Notes: generated by a model from the sequence alone, not told the origin. Counted from the stretch's first letter, positions 24,638 to 35,912 are shown. The stretch is DNA of 64,000 nt from Saccharomycopsis fibuligera x Saccharomycopsis cf. fibuligera (GCA_001936135.1 CP012810.1:682001-746000), one strand, 5' to 3'. Numbers and translations are program-made.

Positions 24638-25216
24638 GGTGGTGTGCTGTTAGTTAGACTAAATGTATTAAAATATGATTGTTAATAACCGCAAAATGTA
24701 GAATTGTGCTGTATGTTGGGAAATATGCTTGATGAGTTTCGGGGAGAGATCACATGATTGTCTTATACCGGAACCAAATGACTCATGCCGGATGTAGAAC
24801 AGACGGACACTTCATTGTTATACAGACCCTCGATCCGTTTCACAAAGTAAGGAGTCTCGGACGGAAGAAACAACGGACCGAGGGCGATACCCTTGAATAG
24901 GTAAAAAATAATAAAAAAAATAAAAAAAAATAAATGAGCGACAGTGACAGAAATACAGGATTTGAAAATATTACCATTCATGGAATAAACTGCCTTAGGT
25001 TACCTGATTTCGCATTATCATTATTATTAATTCAAAAACCAAGGGTTCTTTAAGTTGCAGTGTCTTAAATCTCTCAATTCTACTAGCAGCACCAACAATA
25101 TTGCGCAATTCACTATTATTTTCATTCTATTAGTTTATTTCTTTTTGTTGCTCGGTGCATATTTATTTTGGTGTATATCAAGAAATATCATTAATGTTTT
25201 ATCAAGTCAAGGAAAT
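24638..25216. promoter_or_regulatory. NOP4 3' flank and promoter of the zinc-cluster gene
   Basis: 579 bp. It has a TGACTCA heptamer at 24779-24785 and A-rich tracts near 24900-24940. The frame of the downstream gene stays open back to 25055 with a hydrophobic reading, but no ATG occurs there before 25217. Confidence 0.55.
24779..24785. promoter_or_regulatory. TGACTCA heptamer upstream of the zinc-cluster gene
   Basis: A single perfect Gcn4/AP-1 heptamer, 432 bp upstream of the chosen start of the Zn2Cys6 gene and about 140 bp after NOP4. The target is uncertain. Confidence 0.4.
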
Positions 25217-27535
25217 ATGAATAACGATGTCGAGGAGCTTGCAAGACTCAATAAAAAAAAGAAATTTCAACTGAGAAGAAAGCATTCGAATTCCAAATAT
25301 GGCTGCTTACAATGCAAAAAGCGAAGAATTAAATGTGGCCAGGAACTTCCGCAGTGTAAGCATTGTGTATCCTATCGAGCCAAAAATTTGAGGTGCTCGT
25401 ATATGAATTTATCAGAAGCGGAAAAACATTTAATTTTGGAAGCCAATAGAAAATACGATGATTACAGTCTGGATTCAAACAATAACGGCCATAGTTTTAG
25501 CAATGGGAATAGTCCAAATAATCGATTAACGTACGATCAGTCCAGTAAAATTCTCAAGCCCAAATTATCTAGCAAAAGTTTTTCTCCACCTCCAGAAGAG
25601 CCATTTAGACTCAGCAATTCAGAAGTAACGAGGAGAAGCTTTCGTCTATATAAAATGAAAATTAGTACAGATGATAAAGAACTTCTAGACCAAACTTTTC
25701 TGTTCATCTCCAAAAATCTTAAAATGCCAATCATCAATTTATCCTATGTGAAACATATAGAATTGGTGTGGAATATATGGGGGAACACGACTATAATGGA
25801 TGGATGGCAGAAAACTTTGGCTAATTATTATTCGTTGATAACTTGGGCCTCAAGCTATTTATCAAGATGTATTTATGATAGCATAAAAATCAATAGTAAG
25901 AGCCAATTAGGCAAGAAAAACAGCAAAAGTCTCAAACCATTATGGAACATAACTTTAAAAAACACTGGTTACTCATTACAAAGTCTTCAAGCTGCTTTGG
26001 ATAAAAAAGATTATCGATTGCTTTTGAATTTGATGTCCTCGAATACTTTCATAAGTAGTTCCAACTATGGAGAAGATGGATATCAATCTAGAATGTTTCA
26101 TTTAAACGGCTTAGTGGCCATCATCTATGAGTTATATCTTCATGGGAACCAATCGACAATTTATGTGCCTGGTACTGATGGATACGAACTTCAGGACTTG
26201 AGTTTTCTTGATAAACTAGCCGCTGACCGCAACAGTGATACGTCTGTTGCTCGAGCTATTAAACTGAGAGACCACGAAAACGTGAGTGACTTGCTCGTCC
26301 CCGGCTACAGTTACTTCAACAACTTCAGCACCAAAGAATCCATTTTAATTAAATTTTTTGAATGGCAAATTTATTTGGCTACCGCAGCAGTATTCTTCCC
26401 TCCTTATGACCATCGCTGTTTGTTTGAGTTCTATGACCATTTGTTAGATCTCAAACTGATGTTAGCATCTACCTGTGAAAAGCTTCTTGTGAATTATGCT
26501 GACAATTTATTATCTTACTTGCGTTACTTGTTTGATGAAATTTTTCCCCAATTAGAAAATTCTAAGCATCAGCAACCAGAAGGCAGTCTTTTCCCTTTCA
26601 GCCCAAAAGTGTGCTACAAAATTTATATCAAATATTGCTCTATTTTACCACCCGAATTAATTATGGGATTGACCCGAGGAAATCATTTATCAGTAATTGA
26701 AAGATTATTGTATAGATATTTTATAAACACAGGAAAGATACTTGATCATGTTTTCCCGCAAATCAAATACCTTTTCATCATTGGCTTTAGTCTGGCATTC
26801 ATCCAATATGCAGATGAGTTGTACATTTTCAATGACTTATTATATGGCGATCCTGATAAGTGTATACTTACACCTAAAGACAAGAGTGATGGTGGAAGCT
26901 ATAATCATAATGACAATTCTGCTCATCATCCAAAGGGAGAACCAAATAAAGAAGTTTTCGCAGACAAACTCAAATGTCACACATACTATTCGTTGCGAGT
27001 TTTCGGGTTTTTCAGAGCTCGGAATTTGCTCTTGCATAACGGAATCCTTATTAAGGATCCGTTTAATGTAAAAATTAAAAGAAATAGATTAGCTTCGAGG
27101 CTGCTCAAGCTTGAAGAAACGCAAATTGTTTCCTTTGATAACACCTTCATTAAACCTGAAAACTACCCACATAATGTCGAGGAATCTGATGACCAGCGCA
27201 AACATAGTCCTTTACTTGCCGATTTGCCTGATTTTGACGAAACTGAACATGGTGTCACATTTAAAGGGTTTTTATTACATGACTTGGCAGCCCTTGATTC
27301 TAATTTTAGCAACAATAATATTCTTGGGGTGAATAAGCAGCATTTATTAGCTACTCCAAAACAATTACTTGCCGATCCCACTGTTATGAAAGACCAAGAT
27401 GGATTTTTGAATTTGTATGATTTTGTTGCAGGATCATTGAATATACCAGTTGTCATTCGGAACTTGGTCGGACAAAGTTTAAGGGATTTATATGATGATA
27501 GATCAATAATCTTTAATTATTTTAACGGCAAATAA
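25217..27535 (+). CDS. Zn2Cys6 transcription factor
   Basis: The chosen start MNNDVEELARLNKKKKFQ is the first ATG of the frame and gives 772 residues. The zinc cluster lies at about residues 30-63, GCLQCKKRRIKCGQELPQC then KHCVSYRAKNLRC: C-x2-C-x6-C-x6-C-x2-C-x9-C, preceded by a basic arm. It is preceded by NSKYG as in the Upc2/Lys14-like groups. The rest is a large helical region of the fungal regulator type with YLATAAVFFPPYDHRCLFEF and a leucine-rich C-terminus. Family members bind CGG-type DNA triplets in the nucleus. I could not assign an ortholog or a regulon. Confidence 0.85.
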   Translation: MNNDVEELARLNKKKKFQLRRKHSNSKYGCLQCKKRRIKCGQELPQCKHCVSYRAKNLRCSYMNLSEAEKHLILEANRKYDDYSLDSNNNGHSFSNGNSPNNRLTYDQSSKILKPKLSSKSFSPPPEEPFRLSNSEVTRRSFRLYKMKISTDDKELLDQTFLFISKNLKMPIINLSYVKHIELVWNIWGNTTIMDGWQKTLANYYSLITWASSYLSRCIYDSIKINSKSQLGKKNSKSLKPLWNITLKNTGYSLQSLQAALDKKDYRLLLNLMSSNTFISSSNYGEDGYQSRMFHLNGLVAIIYELYLHGNQSTIYVPGTDGYELQDLSFLDKLAADRNSDTSVARAIKLRDHENVSDLLVPGYSYFNNFSTKESILIKFFEWQIYLATAAVFFPPYDHRCLFEFYDHLLDLKLMLASTCEKLLVNYADNLLSYLRYLFDEIFPQLENSKHQQPEGSLFPFSPKVCYKIYIKYCSILPPELIMGLTRGNHLSVIERLLYRYFINTGKILDHVFPQIKYLFIIGFSLAFIQYADELYIFNDLLYGDPDKCILTPKDKSDGGSYNHNDNSAHHPKGEPNKEVFADKLKCHTYYSLRVFGFFRARNLLLHNGILIKDPFNVKIKRNRLASRLLKLEETQIVSFDNTFIKPENYPHNVEESDDQRKHSPLLADLPDFDETEHGVTFKGFLLHDLAALDSNFSNNNILGVNKQHLLATPKQLLADPTVMKDQDGFLNLYDFVAGSLNIPVVIRNLVGQSLRDLYDDRSIIFNYFNGK

Positions 27536-27903
27536 TTACTTTTGTAATAGGTGTCTAATTGCAGTACAAAATCGAGTGTTCGGTAGTTATCAAATACAAA
27601 TTTGAAGATGGTTGAAAAAATGAACAATACTATATGTTTCTTTCAACTATGGACCCTTAGAATGTCTTTTTTCTTTATTTTTTTTTTTTTTCACTTTTTA
27701 CGCTCTTTCTTTCTTCCAAGTATATTATTAGCATTTTGACTTGTTTTTTTTTATTGTTTTTCTCTTGTTTTTCTCGTTTTCGCCCAATTTTTTTGCTATA
27801 TTCTATCTGTATCATGTACTTCATTCCCAGCCAGTGAGTAGCTTCTTATTTTTTTTTTTTTTCAAGAAAAAAAAAATAACTTTACTATTGCATTTTCTTT
27901 TTT

Positions 27904-27941
<38 letters not shown>

Positions 27942-28610
27942 TTGATTTTTTGACTTTCAGCCCTGATTCACAATTAACACGTTGCTTTTATATATGCTTT
28001 TATATATGGCAGACACGTCATATTGATGTGCTTTATTTGTCATTTATTTTGAAAGCGATTATTTACTTTGAAAACAGTCAATTTTTGTTGGTCAAGTCTC
28101 GCGATAGCTGTTCATGAATTTTATCTAACCTTACGAAGCACTTTTTTTTGTTTTGTTTTTCATAAACTCTTTTTTTTTTTATAATGCATTAATGATTTAT
28201 GAGCATGTTACAAATCCTAGGCAGACAAAATTCAGCAGATAAAAGGTGAAAATATCAACAGCGAATGGAAACAAAAAACAAGAGAAAGTCTCCAATAAGG
28301 AAAAGGGACTAAAAAAAATTCTATGAGCCAAATGTTCAGAACAATGATGGATGAAATAGTCAATAAAAAGAAAAAGGGAACTAAACAAAAGTAGTGGATG
28401 ATTAAACCGGAGAATGTATCGCGGATATTTGTAGCGAATTAAAATGTTTAAAGCAGAGTTATGTAAGATCTTACTATACTGGAGGATTCAGGAGCCTTGG
28501 TCCTAAGTTTGGGTTCTACCTAAACTAATAAAGAATGCGTAACATCAACTTCGAAGTAAATGATTGTGAGAATGAAAAATAACAAAAGTTTTTGGCTATA
28601 GGATAGCCAC
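27536..28610. other. 1.07-kb convergent spacer, homopolymer-rich
   Basis: Between the zinc-cluster gene and SGF11. It contains many T tracts, the longest 32 bases at 27908-27939, and a tandem duplication of GCTTTTATATAT near 27987-28011. No gene seen. Confidence 0.55.
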
Positions 28611-29135
28611 TCAAGTAGAATCCTTCTTGGTGTTTCGCCCGCCTAAGCAACGGTTAATATGGTTGGCAAACCTGCTACCAGCAATATTTCTACTGCAGTT
28701 AGGACATGAAAAGTATATGCTAGAATCGCTGATTTTATCATTACCGAAAACATCTTTGCCTTTTGTTTCATTTAAGATCACTCGATCGGTGACCTGCTTG
28801 TCCTTTGATTTATTGGGTATCTTCGGTAGGCTCTTGGCCTTGCCGTATTGTAGCCTAAGGTGTTTTTCTTTGAGAATTTCCTCGGCGACTATCTCATGAG
28901 TTATTGAGTTGAGCATCTCAAGAAGGATTTCAGAGGTCTATTTGAAGGTGAATAATGTTAGTAATCATTGTCATCGATGTCTCATATGTTCAATTTGTGT
29001 CAAAAACTTGGTGAAGAAAAGGCTCGTTTTTTAAGGTTGTTTGAAACAAAACAGATCCTTCTCGATAGGTTGAAAAACGTTGTTCTAGTATCAAATCTCA
29101 TATCTTACAATGGACGAAAATGTAGGCTGATCCAT
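28611..29135 (-). CDS. SGF11: SAGA deubiquitinase module subunit Sgf11, two exons
   Basis: Exon 1 is 29135-29109 (nine codons, MDQPTFSSI) and exon 2 28937-28611, giving 117 residues. The intron has donor GTAAGA, branch TACTAAC (complement at 28957-28963) and acceptor ATAG. The N-terminal helix (TSEILLEMLNSITHEIVAEE) corresponds to the part that packs with Ubp8, Sus1 and Sgf73. The C-terminus carries the family zinc finger, CPNC-SRNIAGSRFAN-HINRC, followed by a basic tail that in known structures contacts the nucleosome acidic patch. S. cerevisiae Sgf11 is 99 residues. The intron covers an antisense ORF on the plus strand (28968-29306) that I treat as spurious. Confidence 0.88.
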
Positions 29136-30190
29136 GGTGTTAGTGCTAACGTTAGTGAGCGATTTTACAACTGTTGTATTCGCAGGTTACTGACAATATC
29201 AGACATCTCCAATGGTGCTGATGAGGTTGATAATGATGGAAAAAACACAACAGCCGGACAGGCATCAATCACGGAGCCTTGCATATTGGGCACGTGTCGC
29301 TCATAGTAAATCAAATTACTTTGTTCACAATTAAACTGTTGATAATTGTCTTGGATTTTGAATATAAGGAGCCATTTTTCTTGTTAAAGAAAAATCAAAG
29401 AGATGACTGTTATCGAGACTTGCTGAAATTATTTACCAATTGCTTCGGAGTGGGACGGTACCGGTAAGGAAATATATTGCTAAAAGTTTCAAGATCAGTG
29501 TAACGAAGCCGACGAAAACGTAGTAATGTAGACGTCGATCAAATGACCAAAACATAGGTAGCATTACTATACCAAAAGCTACTTAAAATGGAGGTATGTT
29601 CTCCACTAACAAAGCAGGAGAAAACCGCGGCTACCGAAACTTCAACATTCTTGGCAGATTAAGATCCGGAGATTTGGCTGTCTTGCTTATTGTGTGCACT
29701 CGGTGCAACGAGTTCTGACAGCTGAGGCTTCCCAAGCTAGGTTCCGTGGAACACAGATGAGAGACACGTCAGATAAGGGCAACGGTATTGTTACCTAGTT
29801 TCTTCGATTTTGACATTGTGTCAACCAATCGATAACAACATTTTGATCTACAGTTACTATAATATTTTTGAATTTTGCTTTTCCTTAGAAACCTATTTTG
29901 GGCCGTTTCTTATCTTCCATTTCTTTTTCGAACTAGACACGATTGTATTCATTTTAATTATTGTCGCCATGTTTACGCCTACGCTACTGTTCACATATCA
30001 ACAACAATAAACGGTACTGCTATAACGCAAATGTTTGATAAAAATGTAGTAAAAGTATCTGCCATTGAGTACGCGAATGCAGAATAACAGATTATCTGAT
30101 GCGTACTGGCAAGTATAAGACAAGACGCATCCATTACTCTTCAAATATATCCAGAGTTGGTTCAATCCAAACATTTGCTTAGGCACGGCG

Positions 30191-30221
<31 letters not shown>

Positions 30222-31125
30222 ATGACAATTGGCAAATTTGAATTGCGTAGAGCAGCTGGATATGCTAGTGAAAAATAGAATTGGAGTGATAAGCTGGAGA
30301 CTAGTGAGGCACAATGCCAGACTTCCTAAATTTCTCTTATTGTATTTGCTGTAATGGCCTAAAACATATCCACGGTACCGTGGTTTACGTTCATTAATAC
30401 CTGTTATCAGCATCTAAGTCAACACCAAAAGAACAACAGCTTATCCACCGCACCACTGCCTGTCGCTATCGTCATAAGCTCGCCCACCGGCCAACAGAAA
30501 CAGCCAGAAGTCCGCCTACGTAGGACCTGCCATCTACGAGCATCAGTCTTTTCACTTTACTCGCCTAAGCAACATTCCTGCGCCCTGTGATTCGCCCGCT
30601 GTTGGTGTCTGCTGCTGCTCTGTACGTCAGCAATTACATAATCCTAATCCTTATCATAAGCTCTGCCTGCAGCCTGCGCATGCATCACTGTGCTTCAAAG
30701 TGATCACCTGACTAACTATTCTGACTACGCTTCAACTCAGTTTTAAGTTTCAATATCTTTTGCTTAATTTCTTTTTTGGGCAGCGCCGTGGCTGACCGTG
30801 CATTGGTGTGCACCGTCCTGCCTACACTAGCGCCATCCGCTAGTCTGCTCTGGTACTTTACGACGCATCCATCACATCTCTGCGCTGCCCTGCTGTGCTC
30901 CTTATCAATTGTTTCAGCGCCTTTCTTTTTATCCGTTGCGTCTTCTGCAGCCTCGACCAAGAACACCAAGAAAAAAAAATTTTCGTTTTCCTTTCTAGTA
31001 TTTTTTGCTAGCCCTGGCAGTCTACCCGATCTTCTCCATCCTCCTCCAGTGGCCCTGGTCCACCTCGAGGTTTTTTATATATATCATTTGATTTCTTGCT
31101 TACATCGCCTACCGTATTTGTTGCA

Positions 31126-31164
<39 letters not shown>

Positions 31165-31313
31165 CTTTCTTCTCTCTTCTCTACTGTCATCTCAGTCATA
31201 GTTGCTTGTACTATACTCGGTTTAATTTTTTCCTCAAGCTCTCGAGGAAAAAAAATCCTCTTTTTAAACTTCATCTCATAATCACATTTTAACACATCAA
31301 AAAACTTTTCATA
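29136..31313. promoter_or_regulatory. 2.2-kb divergent promoter of SGF11 and FCY21
   Basis: No supported gene. Noted items are a CACGTG E-box (29291-29296), a 26-base A run (30191-30216), a GC-richer section at 30.4-31.0 kb and a 31-base T run (31134-31164) followed by a CT-rich stretch typical of the transcription start zone of FCY21. The size suggests complex control of the permease. Confidence 0.5.
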
Positions 31314-32840
31314 ATGTCTGTTGACATGGAAAAGCAAGAAAAATTGGAGCCAAGCATCTCCAACACTAGCGTTCAAGATGCTAAAGCTGACTCATCTTCT
31401 CCATTTTACATGAAGGTAGTTAGCTTTTTGCTTTCTGAAGCTGAAAGCAGAGGTATCGACAGAGTTCCAGAAGATGAAAGAACTCCTCCATCCATTTGGG
31501 GTGCCGCCTCTATGTGGTTAGCCGCCAACATGGTTATTGCAACTTTTTCTTTGGGTGTTTTGGCTACTGCTGTCATGGGTTTAACTTTCTACCAAGCCAC
31601 GGTCACTACCATATTCTTTTCTCTTTTGGGTTCTTTTAGTGTTGCCTTTTTTTCTGTCTTTGGCGCCAAATTCGGTCTTCGTCAAATGGTTTTGTCCAGA
31701 TTTTTGGTTGGTAATGTAGCAGCTAGAATTTTTTCCTTGATTAACATGGTTGCCTGTGTTGGTTGGGGTGCTGTGAACATTATTTCATCTGCTCAGTTGT
31801 TGCACATTGTTAACAATGGTGCTTTACCTCCATTTGCTGGTTGTATCATTTTGGTTGTTTTAACCATCCTTGTTTCCTTTTTTGGTTACAAGGTGATCCA
31901 CTATTATGAAATGTACTCTTGGATTCCAAGTACCATTGTTTTCATCATTATTATTGCTAGAATGAAGATGTCAGGTAATTTTGATGGTACTGCTCCGTCT
32001 CATAATGGCAGATTCCCAAGTGGCAGTGCTGGTGGCGTCTTGTCCTTTGGTGGTGCCATTTATGGTTTTGCTACTGGTTGGACCACTTATGCTGCTGATT
32101 ACACTGTTTATCAACCAAGAAACATTAAGTCTATCAGAACTTTTCTTGGTGTCATGATTGGTTTGTGTGCTCCATTATTTTTCTGTTCCATCTTGGGTGC
32201 TGCTTGTGGTACTGGTATCTACAAGGACCAAAAATGGGCAGATGCTTATGAATCTGACTCTATTGGTGGCTTAGTTTACTCCATCTTGGTTACTGACTCT
32301 TTGCACGGTTTTGGTCAATTTTGTTGTGTTATTTTGGCTTTATCTACTGTTGCCAACAACATTCCAAATATGTACTCTATTGCTTTGAGTGCCCAAACTT
32401 TATGGTCTCCATTGTCTAAGGTTCCAAGAATTGTGTGGACCATGGTTGGTAACTTTGCTACTTTGGCCATCTGTATTCCAGCTTACTACAAATTTGCCTC
32501 TTTTATGTCCAACTTTATGGATTTGATTTCTTACTACTTGGCCATTTACACTACCATGTCTTTGGCTGAGCATTTCATTTACAGAAGAGGTTTCTCTGGT
32601 TACAACTACCTTGACTACAAAGACCCAAGTAAAATCCCTGCTGGTTATGCTGGTACTTTTGGGTTCTGTTGTGGTGTTGCCGGTGTCGTTATTGGTATGG
32701 GTAGTACTTGGTACCAGGGTGTCGTTGGTAGACAAATCGGACCTTCTGGTGGTGAACTTGGTTTTGAATTAGGTGGTGCTTTTGCTTTCATTGGTTATAA
32801 TCTTGTGCGTCCATTTGAAATCAAGTATACTGGTCGTTAA
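31314..32840 (+). CDS. FCY21: Purine-cytosine permease, Fcy2/Fcy21 family
   Basis: A 508-residue protein with about 12 membrane segments. The N-terminal cytosolic part contains the family signature ESRGIDRVPEDERTPPSIW, followed by WLAANMVIATFSLG. Later blocks are GWGAVNIISSAQLL, the central SFGGAIYGFATGWTTYAADY, which in this family lines the substrate path, and NNIPNMYSIALSAQTL. The length fits Fcy2 proteins (about 530). The protein takes up adenine, hypoxanthine and cytosine by proton symport at the plasma membrane and is the entry route for 5-fluorocytosine in Candida. Codon use is strongly biased, suggesting high expression. The naming among the Fcy2/Fcy21/Fcy22 paralogs is uncertain. Confidence 0.92.
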   Translation: MSVDMEKQEKLEPSISNTSVQDAKADSSSPFYMKVVSFLLSEAESRGIDRVPEDERTPPSIWGAASMWLAANMVIATFSLGVLATAVMGLTFYQATVTTIFFSLLGSFSVAFFSVFGAKFGLRQMVLSRFLVGNVAARIFSLINMVACVGWGAVNIISSAQLLHIVNNGALPPFAGCIILVVLTILVSFFGYKVIHYYEMYSWIPSTIVFIIIIARMKMSGNFDGTAPSHNGRFPSGSAGGVLSFGGAIYGFATGWTTYAADYTVYQPRNIKSIRTFLGVMIGLCAPLFFCSILGAACGTGIYKDQKWADAYESDSIGGLVYSILVTDSLHGFGQFCCVILALSTVANNIPNMYSIALSAQTLWSPLSKVPRIVWTMVGNFATLAICIPAYYKFASFMSNFMDLISYYLAIYTTMSLAEHFIYRRGFSGYNYLDYKDPSKIPAGYAGTFGFCCGVAGVVIGMGSTWYQGVVGRQIGPSGGELGFELGGAFAFIGYNLVRPFEIKYTGR

Positions 32841-34202
32841 GTTAACCTTATTACTGTGTCTAGCCTAATTTTTAAATTTTTGTCGCCTTCAGTTTTTTCA
32901 ATTTTTTGTTCCGCTGGTTTTTTGTCCCTACGTTTTTGTTAACTTATAAAAGTATTTATCCTCTCTTTGCCTTTTACTTCAGAGAACGACTCGTTTCCGT
33001 TTGATTTCTTGTACTACTGCTTTTATTGTTGCTTGCTTTCAATAAACTAATATTAAATCTGTTAACATCATGCTTTTCATGTATCCATGTTGAATCAACC
33101 GTATCTAGGTTGGAAATTGTGGCTAGCAGCAGCGTCAATTAAAAATCCCACTTTTTCAAATCTCTTTCGGATAAATTTCGTTAACGCACTAGAATGCGCG
33201 CTGATGCCGGTGTGAAAACACCTCTATAGATGACGCCCAGTAAATTTTATGGATTTTACAACACATTGTCTTTTTGTTTTATTTTACTTTTTTTATTTTT
33301 TTTTTTTTTTCTTTTGGGAAAAAATTCTAAGTTTTTGAATCTGGCGATGACTAGTCACCGTCGGCGAATTTAGTAAAACAGGGGCTGGCCCGGCGGAGTT
33401 GAGACGTATTCAGGCGGCATCAAGCAGAGTTTATTGTACCGTGTAAGCGCATCCCTATGAAATATTTGCGTCACAGTATACATTTCTCTTCATTAATATT
33501 GGATATTTCTCTATCCGTTGTTTTCGAAGGCGGACTTTTTGGTCTTAACCATGCTAAAAGTATATGAGTATACCACAAGTTTAAGGGTTCGAATGAATCC
33601 ATATAGACTTACATTGCCTAGTAACCGTTCATCGAAATTATTCCCGAAACAAAACCTGCTTTGCCTATAGTTGTAATCAATTTAGTTCACGCGTACCAAG
33701 TTTTAGTGACTAGGCTATATTACTGTAGTAGCAGTGTCATACTTTATTTTTCTACCAGTCATGTTTAACGAATCGAGCAAAGAACCACCTCGCGTTAGGC
33801 TATTGTTTTCAAATTCTGCTGCGCTTTTTTGTCTTATGTCTTTCTTTCTCCATTATGAGCCATTTTGCTTAGTTGAACCAAATAAATGTCAACGGCGAAT
33901 TTTAGCTCGAGAATTTAGCACCGTTGCTTAGTATTTCAGTTGTACTAACGCACTTTCCCGAATAACGACAACATATTAAGAAAAATTTTTCTAGGCTAAA
34001 AAATTACGAACCCAAGTCTACAGAACCAAGCTGCGCTAATGCGGACATTCGTAGACTCCATATTGATATAGCAGACGCAACTGATTTGGTACAAGACACT
34101 GGTGCAAAAGCGTTACCATAGGTTGTAATTTTCAGTTAAAACAAATGCAATGTTATATACTGTGTTGTCTAGATATAGCACATTTTTTTTTTTTTTTCAT
34201 AG
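32841..34202. other. 1.36-kb convergent spacer
   Basis: Between FCY21 and SEN34 3' ends. A frame of about 65 codons at 33734-33931 lacks an ATG at its start and has no recognisable similarity. A 10-bp palindrome TGACTAGTCA lies near 33346. T runs occur near 33290 and 34183. No gene supported. Confidence 0.5.
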
Positions 34203-35552
34203 CTAACCAAAACCAGCCCACTCAACGGAGAAACTGACAATTTCTGAACTTTGAGACGAACCGCCGCTACTGCTAGTCAAATTTTCAACAAATTTTTCGA
34301 TGTCAGTTTGTACTTGAGCGGCTTCACTTTCATCAGATTGTTTTCCAGAAGACCTTTTACCACCGTCACTGGAATCTTTAATATCATCATGGGATTGTAT
34401 ATCCTTGACCAGTTTGTCCCCGCTAATAACCCAAACTTTCTTTACTCCCACAGCTAATCTTCCACCATTCACAATCTCCATCAAATCCAATCCTTCATTG
34501 TAGTATTCATGAAAATTGACCATCAAATGCGAGTGGTATCGTAGTGGATCTCCCGGATACACAATAAACTTACTACCGAACTTGAGCCCCGGAGCAACAT
34601 AATAATTCTTGTAATTTGGATGCGAGTGCAATGAATGAATGAAATTCACTGAGGTCTGTAATTGATATAGTTTCTGTTTCCAATGCTTGAGGTTTATGTG
34701 TCTATCGTAGAATTCGAGAATCGCATCCGTAGTTGTATTATTTGAGTCTAATTGTGGTGGGTTGGTAATGGACTTATAGGTGTGGGTTAAATTTTCACCA
34801 TTCTTCTTTGAAAATGTGACATCATTGGATTTGTTTATGAGATGATTTCTCACAAAATTGTAAAGCAACCACTTTTGAGTTTCTGGGTGTCTTTGCAATG
34901 TGTCAACTAACCATTCATAATTTGGAAAATTTTTGGAATGATCTTGTATTTCATGAAATATCAACCTGAAATCTTTCGCCGTTATTTCCTGATTTTCGTT
35001 ATTCATTAAACAATGCTGGTTACTACTCTGGCTCATGTTGATGTTGGCCAAAATATCCTGTTGAGTATCTGCTCCATTTTCATGGCCTTCATTGGCCTTT
35101 TTGTTCTTCTTTTTCTGTTTAGATTTAGCAATCATTTGTCTCTTTGTTTCTTCGATTTCCAATTTCAGTTGTTTGATATACTTGACGATTTCTTGCCATT
35201 GGTCATTCAAGTATCTTTCCTTGTCTTCAGTACTAAAATTGTCAAAAAGTTGGCTAAACACTAACCTATCATGTACCAAATAGCCCTTTTTCAGCCTCAC
35301 CAAGTACAACACTTCTTCTGCTGATAATTGTAATGGAACGCTAAGAAAAATAGACTGTTGCGGAGCAATAGGGAGGGTTCCTGATAACACACCAAGTATA
35401 TTGCATTCTTCACGAAGCTTTTTGATGTCTTCTAGATCAAAAATTAGGGCTCGGTTGGCAATTATACTAATGGGAATGAGGTCCTCGTATCTAGGACTTT
35501 CATGGTTTGCAATAATAGCATCTCTTTGGTGCTGCTGAGTATAATAACTCAT
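34203..35552 (-). CDS. SEN34: tRNA-splicing endonuclease catalytic subunit Sen34
   Basis: The start ATG at 35552 (MSYYTQQHQRDAI) gives 449 residues. The N-terminal domain has ALIFDLEDIKKLREE and GVLSGTLPIAPQQSIFLSVP. The C-terminal nuclease domain has KFGSKFIVYPGDPLRYHSH with the catalytic His region, GGRLAVGVKKVWVISGD with the Lys region, and the terminal FSVEWAGFG, which is nearly invariant. Sen34 cuts the 3' splice site of intron-containing pre-tRNAs within the Sen2/Sen15/Sen34/Sen54 complex, located on the mitochondrial surface in yeast. The S. cerevisiae protein is 275 residues; the extra length lies in a Lys/Gln-rich linker and a Ser-rich insert near the C-terminus. The gene is divergent from NCA2. 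Confidence 0.94.
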   Translation of the reverse strand: MSYYTQQHQRDAIIANHESPRYEDLIPISIIANRALIFDLEDIKKLREECNILGVLSGTLPIAPQQSIFLSVPLQLSAEEVLYLVRLKKGYLVHDRLVFSQLFDNFSTEDKERYLNDQWQEIVKYIKQLKLEIEETKRQMIAKSKQKKKNKKANEGHENGADTQQDILANINMSQSSNQHCLMNNENQEITAKDFRLIFHEIQDHSKNFPNYEWLVDTLQRHPETQKWLLYNFVRNHLINKSNDVTFSKKNGENLTHTYKSITNPPQLDSNNTTTDAILEFYDRHINLKHWKQKLYQLQTSVNFIHSLHSHPNYKNYYVAPGLKFGSKFIVYPGDPLRYHSHLMVNFHEYYNEGLDLMEIVNGGRLAVGVKKVWVISGDKLVKDIQSHDDIKDSSDGGKRSSGKQSDESEAAQVQTDIEKFVENLTSSSGGSSQSSEIVSFSVEWAGFG

Positions 35553-35912
35553 CTTTGAGGGCAAGTAACAGGCGTATTACTGCTCAAAGTTAGCTCATTG
35601 GTAGTACTCTTGACCATCTTACTGCAAATCACAATAATTTTTTATTTTTATTTCTATTTTTATTTTTATTTTTCTGCGGTTTCCGTTTTCGTCCAGCGCG
35701 ATGAGCAGCAAACAAACGGAGGAGCGCAAGAAAGATTCAAGGGGAGGAAAAAAAGATTTGTTCTCGAGTATACTAATCGCAAGACGCACCAGTTCTTTGA
35801 AAACCAAGCAGAACCAGAAGTTATAAACATTAATACCGTCAACTTAGGGAACTCAATTATTATAAATAACCAAAATAGGCCTTTGTGACTGAAGTTTCGG
35901 CATTTCCCTAAA
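35553..35912. promoter_or_regulatory. Divergent promoter of SEN34 and NCA2
   Basis: 360 bp with a TTTTTA-type repeat at 35639-35673. No specific binding site recognised. Confidence 0.55.

Noticed and set aside
28968-29306. 112-codon plus-strand ORF opposite SGF11
   Set aside because: It runs antisense over the first exon and intron of SGF11. The splice signals and protein match on the minus strand explain the region, and the ORF has no recognised similarity.
30712-31201. Overlapping 85-141 codon ORFs in the FCY21 upstream region
   Set aside because: They lie on opposite strands in GC-richer, homopolymer-bearing promoter DNA, and show no domain or suitable start.
33575-33605. GGGTTCGAATGAATCC as a possible tRNA B box
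   Set aside because: The match to the B box consensus is incomplete and no A box or cloverleaf arms could be paired around it.
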